Both the position numbers and the translations under genes were made by a program. A stretch of DNA of 64,000 nt from Arsenophonus sp. (GTDB lineage Bacteria > Pseudomonadota > Gammaproteobacteria > Enterobacterales > Enterobacteriaceae): positions 186,001 through 250,000 of the forward strand of contig CP132901.1 in assembly GCA_031446085.1 (NCBI GenBank). Reading direction: 5' to 3'. Positions 30,623 through 40,955 of this stretch are shown here, piece by piece (positions within the stretch are counted from its first letter, which is position 1; every line of letters starts with the position of its first letter). The notes beneath the pieces are model-generated. The model was not told the origin of the DNA and searched no databases. It saw only the letters and a program-made list of their open reading frames with translations.

Positions 30623-31852
30623 ATGAATTTTATAGATATTCTAGTTCCTGATCTTCCAGAATCAGTGACAGATGCTACAGTGGCAACTTGGCATAAAAAA
30701 CCAGGTGATAAGATCATGCGTGATGAGGTTTTATTAGAAATAGAAACTGATAAAGTTATATTAGAAGTTCCTGCTGTAGAATCAGGTATTTTGGAATCTA
30801 TTTATAAAGACACTGGAACAACAGTATTAGCAAAAGAATTATTAGGTCGTATAAAAATTATTAATACTGAAGTTTTAAAAAAAATTGAACAAAATTCAGA
30901 AAATATTGTATTAAATAATAAAAAAAATAAAATTGAAGAAATAGAAAAATATTTAACTCCATCATTAAGACGATTAATTAAAGAATATAATTTAGATATT
31001 AAATATATTAAAGGAAGTGGTTTAAATGGTAGAATAATTCGTGAAGATATTGAACAATACATTAAAAATAATAAAATTAAACCAGTAGATTTGACTATTA
31101 ATAAAAATCAAAATGATAATAACAAAAAAATTACATCCAATATTGATATAAATCGTTCTGAAAAAAGAATACCAATGAGTAGATTAAGAAAACGTATTGC
31201 AGAAAGATTATTAGATGTATCTCAAAATACTGCTATGTTAACTACGTTTAATGAAGTAAATATGAAACCTGTGATTAACTTACGAAATCAATATGGTGAA
31301 TCTTTTGAAAAAAATCATGGTATACGTTTAGGATTTATGTCTTTCTATGTTAAAGCTGTAATAGAAGCATTAAATAAATATCCTGAATTTAATGCATCAA
31401 TTGATGGTGATGATATTATCTATTATCAATATATTGATATTAGTATTGCAGTATCAACACCAAGAGGATTAGTTACTCCAGTATTAAGAAATGTTGATCA
31501 GCAAAATATAGCTGAAATCGAAAAAAATATTAAAGAATTAGCAATTAAAGGAAGAGAAAATAAATTAAAAGTTAATGAGTTAATTGGTGGAAATTTTACT
31601 ATTACAAATGGTGGTATTTTTGGTTCATTAATGTCGACACCAATTATTAATCCACCTCAAGTTGCTATATTAGGTATGCATGCAATTAAAGATAGAGCAA
31701 TAGTTATTAATAATAAAATCGATATTTTACCGATGATGTATTTAGCATTATCTTACGATCATCGTTTGATAGATGGACGAGAAGCTGTAGGATTCTTGTT
31801 AGTTATTAAAAATATTTTAGAAGATCCTATTCGTTTATTATTAAATGTTTAA
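30623..31852 (+). CDS. sucB: Dihydrolipoyl succinyltransferase E2
   Basis: Core of the 2-oxoglutarate dehydrogenase complex; passes the succinyl group to CoA. One lipoyl domain (about 1-78) has the lipoylated K44 in ETDKVILE, then a Lys/Asn-rich linker, a peripheral subunit-binding domain ([15 protein letters not shown]... [15 protein letters not shown], about 112-147), a second linker, and the catalytic domain with [11 protein letters not shown] carrying the active His. Length 409 against 405. AAAGGA precedes the ATG. Confidence 0.97.
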   Translation: MNFIDILVPDLPESVTDATVATWHKKPGDKIMRDEVLLEIETDKVILEVPAVESGILESIYKDTGTTVLAKELLGRIKIINTEVLKKIEQNSENIVLNNKKNKIEEIEKYLTPSLRRLIKEYNLDIKYIKGSGLNGRIIREDIEQYIKNNKIKPVDLTINKNQNDNNKKITSNIDINRSEKRIPMSRLRKRIAERLLDVSQNTAMLTTFNEVNMKPVINLRNQYGESFEKNHGIRLGFMSFYVKAVIEALNKYPEFNASIDGDDIIYYQYIDISIAVSTPRGLVTPVLRNVDQQNIAEIEKNIKELAIKGRENKLKVNELIGGNFTITNGGIFGSLMSTPIINPPQVAILGMHAIKDRAIVINNKIDILPMMYLALSYDHRLIDGREAVGFLLVIKNILEDPIRLLLNV

Positions 31853-31891
31853 ATTAATAAAATAATAGTATTTTTTTATAGTAAAAATAAA

Positions 31892-31910
31892 TATAAGTTT
31901 ATAACTTATA
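31892..31910. repeat. 8-bp inverted repeat between sucB and sucC
   Basis: TATAAGTT (31892-31899) and AACTTATA (31903-31910) around TAT, in the 105-bp spacer that separates the E1/E2 genes from the succinyl-CoA synthetase genes. Possibly a processing site. Confidence 0.35.
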
Positions 31911-31957
31911 AATAACAAAAAATATGTTTTAAAATTTTAATTAATGGATCAATTATT

Positions 31958-33127
31958 ATGAATTTACATGAATATCAAACGAAAAAAATTTTTAAAAATT
32001 ATAATTTATGTATACCAGAAGGTTATGTTTGTAAGACAATAAAAGATGCAAAAAAAAATATTATTAAACTAAAAAATAATTATCCTTTAGTCCTTAAGTG
32101 TCAAATTCATGCTGGAGGTCGAGGTAAAGCATTTGGAATAAAACAAGCAAAAAATTTTCAAGATATTGAATTTTTTTTTAATCAATGGTTGAATAAAAGA
32201 TTAGTCACTTATCAAACCAATTCTATTGGACAAATTGTAAATAAAATTTTAATAGAGAAATCTGTTAAAATTGAACAAGAATTTTATATAGGTGTTATTT
32301 TAGATTTTAGTTCGAATAAAATATTTTTTTTAGCGTCCAGAGAAGGTGGAATTAATATTGAAAAAACAGCTCATGGTAAACCAAATACAATTTATAAAAT
32401 TACTATTGATCCTTTAATTGGACCTATGCCATATCAAGGAAGACAATGTGCTTTTAATTTAGGTTTAAAAGGTAAATTAATAGAAGATTTTACTAATATT
32501 TTTATCAAAATAATAATCATATTTTTAAAATATGATACAAGTTTAATAGAAATTAATCCATTAGTTCTAACTAATAAAAAAAAATTTGTTTGTTTAGATG
32601 CTAAAATGTCAATTGATGACAATGCAATTTATCGTCAACCAGAGTTAGCAATAAAAAGAGATTGGTCTCAAGAAGATAAACGTGAAATGCAAGCTATGAA
32701 ACATCAATTGAATTATATTTCATTAAATGGAAGTATAGGATGTATGGTAAATGGTGCTGGCTTAGCTATGGCTACTATGGATTTAATCAAATTATATGGA
32801 GGATCTCCTGCAAATTTTTTAGATGTTGGAGGGGATACTAATAAAGAAAGAGTTCAAGAAGCATTTAAAATTATTTTATCAGATAGTAAAGTTAAAGTAA
32901 TATTAATCAATATATTTGGTGGTATAGTACGTTGTGATTTAATTGCAGATGGTATTATTAGTGCAATGAAAGAAATTAGAGTAGATATTCCAGTTGTAGT
33001 CAGATTAGAAGGGAATAATGCTAAATTAGGTATAGAAAAATTAAAAACAAGTCAATTAAAAATTATTGCAGCAATCAATTTAGTGGATGCAGTTCAAAAA
33101 GTTATATTTATCTCGGAGAAATATTAG
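31958..33127 (+). CDS. sucC: Succinyl-CoA synthetase beta subunit
   Basis: Forms ATP from succinyl-CoA with SucD, the only substrate-level phosphorylation of the TCA cycle. The ATP-grasp domain (about 1-235) starts [12 protein letters not shown] and includes [14 protein letters not shown] and [10 protein letters not shown]; the C-terminal CoA-ligase domain has [11 protein letters not shown] and [14 protein letters not shown]. Length 389 against 388. sucD begins 2 bp after its stop, with the ribosome site (CGGAGA) inside the end of sucC, so the two are probably translationally coupled. Confidence 0.97.
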   Translation: MNLHEYQTKKIFKNYNLCIPEGYVCKTIKDAKKNIIKLKNNYPLVLKCQIHAGGRGKAFGIKQAKNFQDIEFFFNQWLNKRLVTYQTNSIGQIVNKILIEKSVKIEQEFYIGVILDFSSNKIFFLASREGGINIEKTAHGKPNTIYKITIDPLIGPMPYQGRQCAFNLGLKGKLIEDFTNIFIKIIIIFLKYDTSLIEINPLVLTNKKKFVCLDAKMSIDDNAIYRQPELAIKRDWSQEDKREMQAMKHQLNYISLNGSIGCMVNGAGLAMATMDLIKLYGGSPANFLDVGGDTNKERVQEAFKIILSDSKVKVILINIFGGIVRCDLIADGIISAMKEIRVDIPVVVRLEGNNAKLGIEKLKTSQLKIIAAINLVDAVQKVIFISEKY

Positions 33128-33129
33128 TT

Positions 33130-33999
33130 ATGTCTATTTTAATAGATAAAAATACTACTGTTATTTGTCAAGGTTTTACAGGAAAACAAGGTACTTTTCA
33201 TTCTCAACAAGCGATTAATTATGGTACAAAATTATTAGGAGGAGTTACTCCTGGAAAAGGAGGAACATTTCATTTAAATTTGCCAGTTTTTAATTCGGTA
33301 TATGATGCAGTTATGAATACAGGTGCTGATACATCAGTTATTTATGTTCCAGCAAAATTTTGCAAGGATTCTATATTAGAAGCTATAGATGCTGGTATTA
33401 AATTAATTGTTACTATCACTGAGGGCATTCCGATCTTAGATATGTCAATTATAAAGACAAAACTAAAAAATAGTAAAGTTCGAATGATTGGACCAAATTG
33501 TCCTGGAATAATTACTCCAGATGAATGTAAAATTGGTATTCAACCTGCCTATATACATAAATCTGGTATCGTAGGTGTAATTTCTCGTTCTGGTACATTG
33601 ACATATGAAGCTGTAAAACAAATTACAGACATTGGATTAGGACAATCTACTTGTGTTGGAATTGGAGGAGATCCAATAACAGGTTTAAATTTTATTGATA
33701 TATTAAAGTTGTTTGAAAAGGATAAAAAAACTGAAGCCATTGTTATGATTGGAGAAATTGGTGGTAATGCAGAAGAATTAGCTGCAGAATATATTAAAAA
33801 TCATATAACCAAACCAGTTGTTGCTTATATTGCAGGTGTAACGGCACCAAAAGGGAAAAGGATGGGTCACGCCGGGGCTATTATTTCTAGTAATACAGGT
33901 GATGCAAATAAAAAAATTCTTTCTTTAAAAAAAAGCGGAGTAAAAGTAGTAAAAAATTTATCTAAAATTGGAATATCAGTGAAAAATATTTTAAGTTAA
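33130..33999 (+). CDS. sucD: Succinyl-CoA synthetase alpha subunit
   Basis: Carries the phosphohistidine of the reaction, in [17 protein letters not shown] (His near 246). The CoA-binding Rossmann domain starts [14 protein letters not shown]. Length 289, the same as E. coli. It ends the suc operon; convergent dcd lies 52 bp downstream, where a weak TAGT-GTATT-ACTA hairpin followed by C and six Ts (about 34034-34054) might end transcription. Confidence 0.97.
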   Translation: MSILIDKNTTVICQGFTGKQGTFHSQQAINYGTKLLGGVTPGKGGTFHLNLPVFNSVYDAVMNTGADTSVIYVPAKFCKDSILEAIDAGIKLIVTITEGIPILDMSIIKTKLKNSKVRMIGPNCPGIITPDECKIGIQPAYIHKSGIVGVISRSGTLTYEAVKQITDIGLGQSTCVGIGGDPITGLNFIDILKLFEKDKKTEAIVMIGEIGGNAEELAAEYIKNHITKPVVAYIAGVTAPKGKRMGHAGAIISSNTGDANKKILSLKKSGVKVVKNLSKIGISVKNILS

Positions 34000-34051
34000 T
34001 TATTTTTTCGATATATATGATTTGTATATGGAATAGTGTATTACTACTTTT

Positions 34052-34636
34052 TTAATCATCTTCACTAATTTTACTTTTAATAGTATTCATTTGGTTAATG
34101 TATTTAGCATTAATACGTGAATGATATGGTTTTTTTGCAAATCCAGATAAAAGTTCAAAACTTAGTGATGCAATAATCATTCCTGGTCTTAATATAAGAG
34201 GAATTTTCCCAGAATTATAACATTCTAAAACTATTTTTCCAGACCATCCTGGATCTATACGATGAGCAGTAACGTGAATCATTAAACCTAATCTAGCTAA
34301 GGAAGATCGTCCATCTATCCAACCAACTATATTATTTGGTAATGTAATAAATTCTGAAGTGATTGTTAATATTAATTCGTGAGGATGTAGAAAAAAAGGT
34401 GATTTTTCCTTTAAAGTAATTTCATGACTCATAATTGAATTTATAATACTATTTACTTTTTTTTTATCTCCACTTAAATCTACATATGGTGCTTTATATC
34501 CTTTAAAAACTCTAAATTTGTTTCCTAATTTTAAATCAATACTAGCGCCATGGATATTTTTTTTTTCTATATCTGGATTAATAACAATTTTTTTTTTATT
34601 AATCCATTTTATTATATGATGATCACAAAGTTTCAT
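34052..34636 (-). CDS. dcd: dCTP deaminase
   Basis: Deaminates dCTP to dUTP, the main source of dTMP in enterobacteria. [30 protein letters not shown] contains the trimer active site with the catalytic Glu (near 138) and the essential Arg/Ser loop. Length 194 against 193. It is divergent from metG; in E. coli dcd-udk and mrp-metG are neighbours, and udk and mrp are deleted here. Confidence 0.96.
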   Translation of the reverse strand: MKLCDHHIIKWINKKKIVINPDIEKKNIHGASIDLKLGNKFRVFKGYKAPYVDLSGDKKKVNSIINSIMSHEITLKEKSPFFLHPHELILTITSEFITLPNNIVGWIDGRSSLARLGLMIHVTAHRIDPGWSGKIVLECYNSGKIPLILRPGMIIASLSFELLSGFAKKPYHSRINAKYINQMNTIKSKISEDD

Positions 34637-34639
34637 TTT

Positions 34640-34691
34640 AATATTATTGATAAATTATTCTATTATATTGTTACAATCAATATTATTGATA
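34640..34691. repeat. 13-bp direct repeat and dyad in the dcd/metG spacer
   Basis: AATATTATTGATA occurs at 34640-34652 and again at 34679-34691, 39 bp apart. The second copy lies in the 15-bp dyad ATCAATATTATTGAT (34676-34690). The spacer is the divergent promoter region of dcd and metG. Confidence 0.4.
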
Positions 34692-34783
34692 TTGTATATA
34701 AATTATACACTAATTTATAATTTTATATTTTTTTTTTAAAAAAAGTTTTTTAATTATTTTTAAAAATAAAAAAAGGAAAAAAT

Positions 34784-36421
34784 ATGTTTAAAATAAAAAA
34801 AACAATTCTAGTGACTTGTGCATTTCCATATGCTAATGGACCAATACATCTTGGTCATCTTTTGGAACATGTTCAAGCTGATATTTTTGTTAGATATCAT
34901 AAAATGAAAAATAATAAGGTATATTTTTTTTCTGCTATTGATGCCCATGGTACAGCTATTATGTTAAAAGCAAACGTTTTAAAAATTAGTCCAGAAAAAT
35001 TAGTTGAAAAAACACAAAAAGAACATAAAAAAGATTTTGAAAATTTCAATATAAATTATAATTACTATGGTAATACACACAGTGATGATAACCAAAAAAT
35101 ATCGGAAAAAATATTTTTAAAATTAAAAAAAAATGGGTATATAAAAAAAAAAGATATTTTTCAATTATATGATCCAAAAAAAAAAATATTTTTACCTGAT
35201 CGTTTTGTTAAAGGTATTTGTCCTAAATGTAAAGCATCTGATCAATATGGAGATGTTTGTGAAATTTGTTATTCTATTTATAATGCTCAAGAATTAATTA
35301 ATCCATATTCGATTATTACTGGTAACACTCCAAAAATAAAAAAAACAACACATTTATTTTTTAATCTACCTTTTTTTAAAGATTTTTTGTTTAATTGGAT
35401 GAAATCAAAGGATATTATACAAAAAAATGTATTGAACAAAGTTTTGGAATGGTTTGAAAATGGATTAGAATTGTGGGATATAACAAGAGATGCTCCTTAT
35501 TTTGGTTTTAAAATTCCAAACGAAACAAATAAATATTTTTATGTTTGGTTAGATGCATCTATTGGATATATTAGTATATCTAAAATATTATCAAAAAAAT
35601 ATTTGAATTTAAATTATAAAAAATTTTGGAATCGAGAATCTAAAATAGATTTATGTCATTTTATAGGAAAAGATATTATTTATTTTCATAGTCTTTTTTG
35701 GCCTGCAATTTTAGAAAGTATTCATTATAGACAACCAACAAAGATTTTTGTGCATGGTAATGTCATTATTAATGGATACAAAATGTCAAAATCAAGAGGA
35801 ACTTTTATTACTGCACGTTCATATATTAATTATTTAGAACCTGATTATTTGCGTTATTATTATGCTTCTAAATTGTCATTAGATATTAGTGATATTGATT
35901 TGAATTTAAGAGATTTTATGCAACGTATTAATTCAGATCTTATCAATAAAATTTTGAATTTTGCTTCTAGGAATGCAAAAATTATCGATCAATATTTTCA
36001 TAATAAATTATCTTCTAAATTAGAAGATCCCATTTTTTATCAAAAATTTGTTAAAAAAAGAGAAAAAATAGAATTTTTTTTTGAAAATCTTGAATATAGT
36101 AAAGTGATTAATGAAGTGATTTTATTAATAAAAAATGCTAATTATTATTTTAATTTAAAAGCTCCATGGAATCTTTTAAAAGAAAAAAATCATATGCATA
36201 ATATTTGTACTACTGGAATTAATTTATATCGTGTTATCATGACATATTTGAAACCAATTATTCCTAATATTTCAAAAAATGCAGAAAATTTTTTAAATAT
36301 TTCATTAAAATGGGATGAAATTAATCATCCATTGTTAAATCATGATATTTTATCATTTAAAATTTTATTTACAAGAATAGATTATTCATCTATAGAATCT
36401 ATTTTAAAAAAAAATAAATAA
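34784..36421 (+). CDS. metG: Methionyl-tRNA synthetase, lacking the C-terminal dimer domain
   Basis: Charges tRNA-Met and initiator tRNA with methionine. The Rossmann core has HLGH (22-25) as the HIGH motif and KMSKS at 333-337. The zinc knuckle [17 protein letters not shown] keeps four cysteines. The alpha-helical anticodon-binding domain follows, then the protein ends at residue 545. The E. coli enzyme has 677; the missing part is the tRNA-binding/dimerisation domain. Truncated E. coli MetG of about 547 residues is an active monomer, so this should work. Confidence 0.96.
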   Translation: MFKIKKTILVTCAFPYANGPIHLGHLLEHVQADIFVRYHKMKNNKVYFFSAIDAHGTAIMLKANVLKISPEKLVEKTQKEHKKDFENFNINYNYYGNTHSDDNQKISEKIFLKLKKNGYIKKKDIFQLYDPKKKIFLPDRFVKGICPKCKASDQYGDVCEICYSIYNAQELINPYSIITGNTPKIKKTTHLFFNLPFFKDFLFNWMKSKDIIQKNVLNKVLEWFENGLELWDITRDAPYFGFKIPNETNKYFYVWLDASIGYISISKILSKKYLNLNYKKFWNRESKIDLCHFIGKDIIYFHSLFWPAILESIHYRQPTKIFVHGNVIINGYKMSKSRGTFITARSYINYLEPDYLRYYYASKLSLDISDIDLNLRDFMQRINSDLINKILNFASRNAKIIDQYFHNKLSSKLEDPIFYQKFVKKREKIEFFFENLEYSKVINEVILLIKNANYYFNLKAPWNLLKEKNHMHNICTTGINLYRVIMTYLKPIIPNISKNAENFLNISLKWDEINHPLLNHDILSFKILFTRIDYSSIESILKKNK

Positions 36422-36486
36422 AAATATTATTTAAGAAGTCAAAAATATATTATAATACGTGTTTAAATTCAAAATTTAAATTAAAA

Positions 36487-38202
36487 ATGAATATGAAATT
36501 GAACTATAAAAATAAACGTCCATTATATATTTCTTATGCAGGACCAGTTTTATTAGAATGTCCTTTGTTGAATAAAGGTAGTGCATTTACAGTAGAAGAA
36601 AGATTTAATTTTAATCTTTTGGGTTTATTACCTGAACAAGTGGAAACAATTGAAGAACAAACAGAAAGAGCATATCAACAATTAATAAAATTAAAAAGTA
36701 ATATAGATAAACATATATATTTAAGAAGTATTCAGGATACAAATGAAACACTATTTTATCGATTAATTGAAGAGCATTTATCTGAAATTTTACCTATAAT
36801 TTATACTCCAACTGTTGGAAAAGCATGCGAATATTTTTCTTCTATTTACAGAAGAGCAAGAGGACTTTTTATTTCCTATCCTAATAGAAGAAACATAGAT
36901 GATATTTTACAAAATGCAACAAAACAAAATGTAAAAGTCATCGTAGTAACTGATGGAGAAAGAATTTTAGGATTAGGAGATCAAGGTATTGGAGGTATTG
37001 GAATTCCTATTGGTAAATTATCTTTATACACAGCTTGTGGAGGAATTAGTCCAGCATATACTTTACCTGTGGTATTAGATGTTGGAACAAATAATCCATA
37101 TAAACTTAGTGATCCTATGTATATGGGCTGGAGACATACAAGAATTAGAAATGAAGAATATTATTTATTTATTGATCAATTTATTAATTCAGTAAAAAGA
37201 CGTTGGCCAAATATTTTATTACAATTTGAAGATTTTGCTCAAAAAAATGCTATGTTTTTGTTAAATAGATATCGAGATATTATATGTTGTTTTAATGATG
37301 ATATACAAGGCACTGCTTCTGTTGCATTAGCTTATCTGATATCTGCTACTCGATTTATTAACCAAAAGTTAAGTAATCAAATCATTGTATTTTTGGGAGC
37401 AGGATCTGCTGGTTGTGGAATTGCAGAATATATTATTAAACAAATGCAATCTGAAGGTATTAGTGAAAATCAATCTAGAGAAAAAATTTTTATGGTAGAT
37501 AAATGCGGTTTAATTACAGATAAGCATTTTAATTTATTTCCATTTCAAAAAAAATTAGCACAAAAAAGTAATAATTTAATGAATTGGAAAATTAAAAATA
37601 TTAAAAATAATAAAATATCTTTTTTAGATGTTATTAGAAATGCAAAACCAACGATATTAATTGGTGTTTCAGGTAAAAAAGATTTATTTACTAAAGAAAT
37701 TATTGATACAATGTTAGTTAATTGTAATTTTCCTATTATTATGCCATTATCTAATCCGACTTCGAAAATAGAAGCTCATCCAAAAGATATTATTCGTTGG
37801 ACAAATGGAAATGTTTTAATTGCCACTGGAAGTCCATTCCCTCCATTTTATTATAAAAATAAGCTACATTTTATTCCTCAATGTAACAATGTATATATTT
37901 TTCCTGGGGTTGGATTAGGTGTGATAGCATCTGGTGCAAAATTTATTACAGATAACATGTTTATGATTGCAAGCAAAACATTAGCAGAAAATTCTCCCTT
38001 TTTAATAAAGGGATTTGGAAGTTTATTACCTTCACTAGAAAAAATACAATTTATTTCAAAAAAAATAGCAAAATCAATAGCAAAAGAAGCACAAATACAA
38101 GGAATTACATCATCTAATATTTCAGACGATATGTTAGATCAATCAATTGAAAGTAATTTTTGGATTCCAAAATATCGCAGTTATAAAAGAACTTCTTTTT
38201 AA
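36487..38202 (+). CDS. maeA: NAD-dependent malic enzyme MaeA
   Basis: Oxidatively decarboxylates malate to pyruvate with NAD+. [59 protein letters not shown] and [10 protein letters not shown] cover the catalytic Tyr, Lys and metal ligands; [15 protein letters not shown] is the NAD site. Length 571 against 565, matching MaeA rather than the larger MaeB. With citrate synthase absent from its usual place, malate would be a direct route to pyruvate. The stop is 11 bp from convergent aroH. Confidence 0.96.
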   Translation: MNMKLNYKNKRPLYISYAGPVLLECPLLNKGSAFTVEERFNFNLLGLLPEQVETIEEQTERAYQQLIKLKSNIDKHIYLRSIQDTNETLFYRLIEEHLSEILPIIYTPTVGKACEYFSSIYRRARGLFISYPNRRNIDDILQNATKQNVKVIVVTDGERILGLGDQGIGGIGIPIGKLSLYTACGGISPAYTLPVVLDVGTNNPYKLSDPMYMGWRHTRIRNEEYYLFIDQFINSVKRRWPNILLQFEDFAQKNAMFLLNRYRDIICCFNDDIQGTASVALAYLISATRFINQKLSNQIIVFLGAGSAGCGIAEYIIKQMQSEGISENQSREKIFMVDKCGLITDKHFNLFPFQKKLAQKSNNLMNWKIKNIKNNKISFLDVIRNAKPTILIGVSGKKDLFTKEIIDTMLVNCNFPIIMPLSNPTSKIEAHPKDIIRWTNGNVLIATGSPFPPFYYKNKLHFIPQCNNVYIFPGVGLGVIASGAKFITDNMFMIASKTLAENSPFLIKGFGSLLPSLEKIQFISKKIAKSIAKEAQIQGITSSNISDDMLDQSIESNFWIPKYRSYKRTSF

Positions 38203-38213
38203 GAAAGAGATAA

Positions 38214-39254
38214 TTATATTATTTTTTTTATAGATTTTGCAAATCTTTCTATAATTTCTTTTGTACTTTCCCATCCTATACATGGATCTGTAATTGATTT
38301 TCCGTATTCTATTGGACATGAATCAATTTCTTGTTTTCCTTGAATTAAAAAACTTTCAACCATAATTCCTGAAATATTAATTATTTTTTTTTCTAATTGT
38401 TTAGTAATAATTTTTGTTGTTTTTAATTGTTGTTCTGGGTTTTTTTGAGAATTTCCATGACTTAAATCAATGATAATTTTTTCAGATATATTAAATTTAT
38501 TCAACTCAAAATAAGTATTTTTAATATTTTTTAAACTGTAATTTGGTTTTTTACCTCCTCTCATAATAATATGAGTATAAGGATTTCCTTTCGTTTTATA
38601 AATAGTAATCTTTCCATTTAAATTAGGCATTAAAATAATGTGACTTTTTCTTGAAACACGTACAGCATTTATTGCTACGTTAATATCTCCATTAGTGTTA
38701 TTTTTAAAACCTATAGGACAAGGTAATCCTGAAGCAACATATCTATGTATTGGATTTTCTGTAGTTCTAGCTCCAATTGCACCCCAACTAATAAAATCTA
38801 CAATATATGGGATAATATTAAAATCTAAAAATTCTGTTGCTGTAGGTAAACCTAAGTTATTAATTTTTCCTAATAATTTCCTTGATATTTTTAAACCTTT
38901 ATTTATTTGATATGAATTATTTAAATCTGGATCTACAATAAAACCTTTCCATCCAAATATAGTTCTAGGTTTTTCAAAATAAGTACGCATTACTATTTCA
39001 AGATAATCTTTATAATAAAAATGTAATTTTGATAGTTTTTGAGCGTATTCGTAAACCGATTTTTTTTCATGTACAGAACATGGACCAATAATCATCAGTA
39101 ATCTTTTATCTTGACCAATTAAAATGTTTTGAATTCTTTTTCTACACTCTAAAACATTTTTAGAATTTTTTTTAGAAATAGGAACTTTTTTAATAATTCG
39201 TTTTGGAGATATAATGTTTCTAAAATAAATAGTTTTTAATTGATGATTATACAT
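38214..39254 (-). CDS. aroH: DAHP synthase, tryptophan-sensitive type AroH
   Basis: Condenses PEP and erythrose-4-phosphate in the first step to chorismate. IIGPCSVH, EIVMRTYFEKPRT, GWKG, SWGAIGARTTE and LSHGNSQK carry the metal and substrate ligands. Choice among the three E. coli isoenzymes is clear: GKITIYKTKGNPYTHIIMRGG and GIMVESFLIQGKQE match AroH (Trp-inhibited), not AroG or AroF. Length 346 against 348. pabB lies upstream on the same strand across 135 bp containing a long hairpin. Confidence 0.94.
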   Translation of the reverse strand: MYNHQLKTIYFRNIISPKRIIKKVPISKKNSKNVLECRKRIQNILIGQDKRLLMIIGPCSVHEKKSVYEYAQKLSKLHFYYKDYLEIVMRTYFEKPRTIFGWKGFIVDPDLNNSYQINKGLKISRKLLGKINNLGLPTATEFLDFNIIPYIVDFISWGAIGARTTENPIHRYVASGLPCPIGFKNNTNGDINVAINAVRVSRKSHIILMPNLNGKITIYKTKGNPYTHIIMRGGKKPNYSLKNIKNTYFELNKFNISEKIIIDLSHGNSQKNPEQQLKTTKIITKQLEKKIINISGIMVESFLIQGKQEIDSCPIEYGKSITDPCIGWESTKEIIERFAKSIKKII

Positions 39255-39282
39255 ACAAAATTTATCTTATTTTGATTATTTT

Positions 39283-39344
39283 AATTTTTAAAACATATAA
39301 TAAAAAATTGGTGTAATTATTTTATTATATATGTTTTAAAAATT
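39283..39344. repeat. 20-bp bulged inverted repeat between pabB and aroH
   Basis: AATTTTTAAAACATAT (39283-39298) is the exact complement of ATATGTTTTAAAAATT (39329-39344). After a 2-nt bulge four more pairs form (39299-39302 with 39323-39326), leaving a 20-nt loop. In the minus-strand transcript it lies after the pabB stop and ends 28 nt before aroH. No T-run follows, so it looks more like a processing or stabilising hairpin than a terminator. Confidence 0.6.
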
Positions 39345-39389
39345 TTATATATATAAAATAAAGGATTTTTTAATCAATATAAATTTTTA

Positions 39390-40736
39390 TTAAAAAATTG
39401 GTAAAATCTTATTTAATTTATCCAATATTTCTTGATATTCTTTTTGTGCTATACTTTCTAATATAATTCCTCCACCACACCAACAATAAATAAAATTATT
39501 TTCAGTCATTAATGTTCTAATATTAATATTAGTATCCATTGTTCCACAAAAACTAATATATCCAATACTACCAGAATAGCAATATCTTCTGTGAGGTTCT
39601 AATGTTTCAATAATTTCCATAGCACGTAATTTTGGTACACCTGTTATTGAACCTCCAGGAAAACATGATTTCAATAAATTAATTGGATGAATGTTATTTG
39701 GTAATTTAGCTATAATAGTGCTAATTAAATGATGTACAGAAGGAAATGATTCAACAACAAATAGTTCTTTTACTGATACACTTCCTGGAACAGCAATTTT
39801 ACCTATATCATTTCTTAATAAATCTACAATCATGATATTTTCAGTTCGATCTTTTTTGGAAGTAATTAATTTATAAATTTGTTTTTTATCTTTTTTTTTA
39901 TTTTCTAATCGAACTGCTGTTCCTTTAATAGGTCTTGTTTGTATTAAATTATTTTTTATTTGTAAAAAACGTTCTGGAGACAATGATATTAAAGTATGTT
40001 TTTTTAATCGTAAAAAAGCAGAAAATGGGGTTAAATTTTTTTTACTAAGTTCAATGAAACAATTCCATTCATCACCTTTATATTTTGTATAAAATCTTTT
40101 TGCTAAATTAATTTGATAACAATCTCCATTTATTAAATAATTGTAAATCTGTTCTATTTTTTTAAAATATTCTTTTTTAGATATATTACTTTTCCATTGT
40201 TGAGAAATAGAAAATTTTTTTGTTTTTATATATCTTTGTTTATTTAACCAAACTAATCTTTTATTTATATCTTCATAACTAATCAAAGTAATTTTTTTCT
40301 TATAATGATCAATAATAATAGCCCAAAGATATATCCCAACAGCCATATCTGGAAAAGTTAATTTTTTTTCAGCATATTTTGGCAAATTTTCTATTCTTCT
40401 AACAAGATCATAACTCCATATTCCTGCAACCCCTCCTTGAAATGGAATGTTATTATCTGTAGATGTTTTAATGTTAAAAAAATCCATTTTTTTTTGAATT
40501 AATTTAAATGGATCAGATTTTGATATGATTTTTTTATTATTATGAATAATTTCTGTGATGTTTCCTTTAGTTTCTAAAGTAACAACAGGATCAGAAGATA
40601 AAATATCAAAACGATTATATGGGTGATTTGATCTTCCAGAATATAATAATATAGACCAAGGTAATTTATGGATAATTTTGAAATATTTTAATGCTGCATC
40701 TAATGAATATGGTAGTTGTTTTTTTTTCATTTTCAT
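39390..40736 (-). CDS. pabB: Aminodeoxychorismate synthase component I PabB
   Basis: Turns chorismate and ammonia into 4-amino-4-deoxychorismate, the first step from chorismate to p-aminobenzoate and folate. YQINLAKRF, LSPERFLQI, TRPIKGT (the nucleophilic Lys that separates PabB from anthranilate synthase), ENIMIVDLLRNDIG and FPGGSITGVPK are all present. Length 448 against 453. The glutaminase PabA and the lyase PabC are not in this window. It confirms that the shikimate arm here serves folate. Confidence 0.95.
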   Translation of the reverse strand: MKMKKKQLPYSLDAALKYFKIIHKLPWSILLYSGRSNHPYNRFDILSSDPVVTLETKGNITEIIHNNKKIISKSDPFKLIQKKMDFFNIKTSTDNNIPFQGGVAGIWSYDLVRRIENLPKYAEKKLTFPDMAVGIYLWAIIIDHYKKKITLISYEDINKRLVWLNKQRYIKTKKFSISQQWKSNISKKEYFKKIEQIYNYLINGDCYQINLAKRFYTKYKGDEWNCFIELSKKNLTPFSAFLRLKKHTLISLSPERFLQIKNNLIQTRPIKGTAVRLENKKKDKKQIYKLITSKKDRTENIMIVDLLRNDIGKIAVPGSVSVKELFVVESFPSVHHLISTIIAKLPNNIHPINLLKSCFPGGSITGVPKLRAMEIIETLEPHRRYCYSGSIGYISFCGTMDTNINIRTLMTENNFIYCWCGGGIILESIAQKEYQEILDKLNKILPIF

Positions 40737-40764
40737 AAAAATATGAATATAACTTATTTAATAA

Positions 40765-40784
40765 ATATACTATATATAGTATAT
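40765..40784. repeat. 20-bp perfect palindrome upstream of pabB
   Basis: The 20-bp self-complementary sequence has the inner core ATACTATATATAGTAT. It is centred about 38 bp before the pabB ATG, so it may overlap the promoter; TATACT or TATAGT could act as a -10. Chance is possible for alternating A/T. Confidence 0.35.
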
Positions 40785-40823
40785 ATATATCTATTTTTAA
40801 AGTGTAAAAAAAGAAAAAAATTA

Positions 40824-40847
40824 TATTTGATTCATAAAAATCAAATA
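40824..40847 (-). terminator. Possible Rho-independent terminator of ispB
   Basis: On the minus strand TATTTGATT and its complement (40824-40832 with 40839-40847, 9 bp, 6-nt loop) are followed by a T-rich run (40803-40823 as As on the plus strand). It lies about 110 bp past the ispB stop. The stem has a single G-C pair, so it would be weak. Confidence 0.35.
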
Positions 40848-40955
40848 ACTAATTTAAAATTAAATAAAAGATACATGATTGATTTAAAATTTGTAAAAAA
40901 TATATAATAAAAGAATTAAAAAATATAAGTTAATTTATATCAAATAAATTTTTTA

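Noticed and set aside
34703-34711. DnaA-box-like TTATACACT in the dcd/metG spacer
   Set aside because: A single 7-of-9 match without neighbours; no origin structure.
40716-40907. 63-codon plus-strand frame between pabB and ispB
   Set aside because: Starts inside the antisense of pabB, is mostly Lys/Ile/Tyr, and crosses a palindrome and a terminator-like hairpin; no sign of a real protein.
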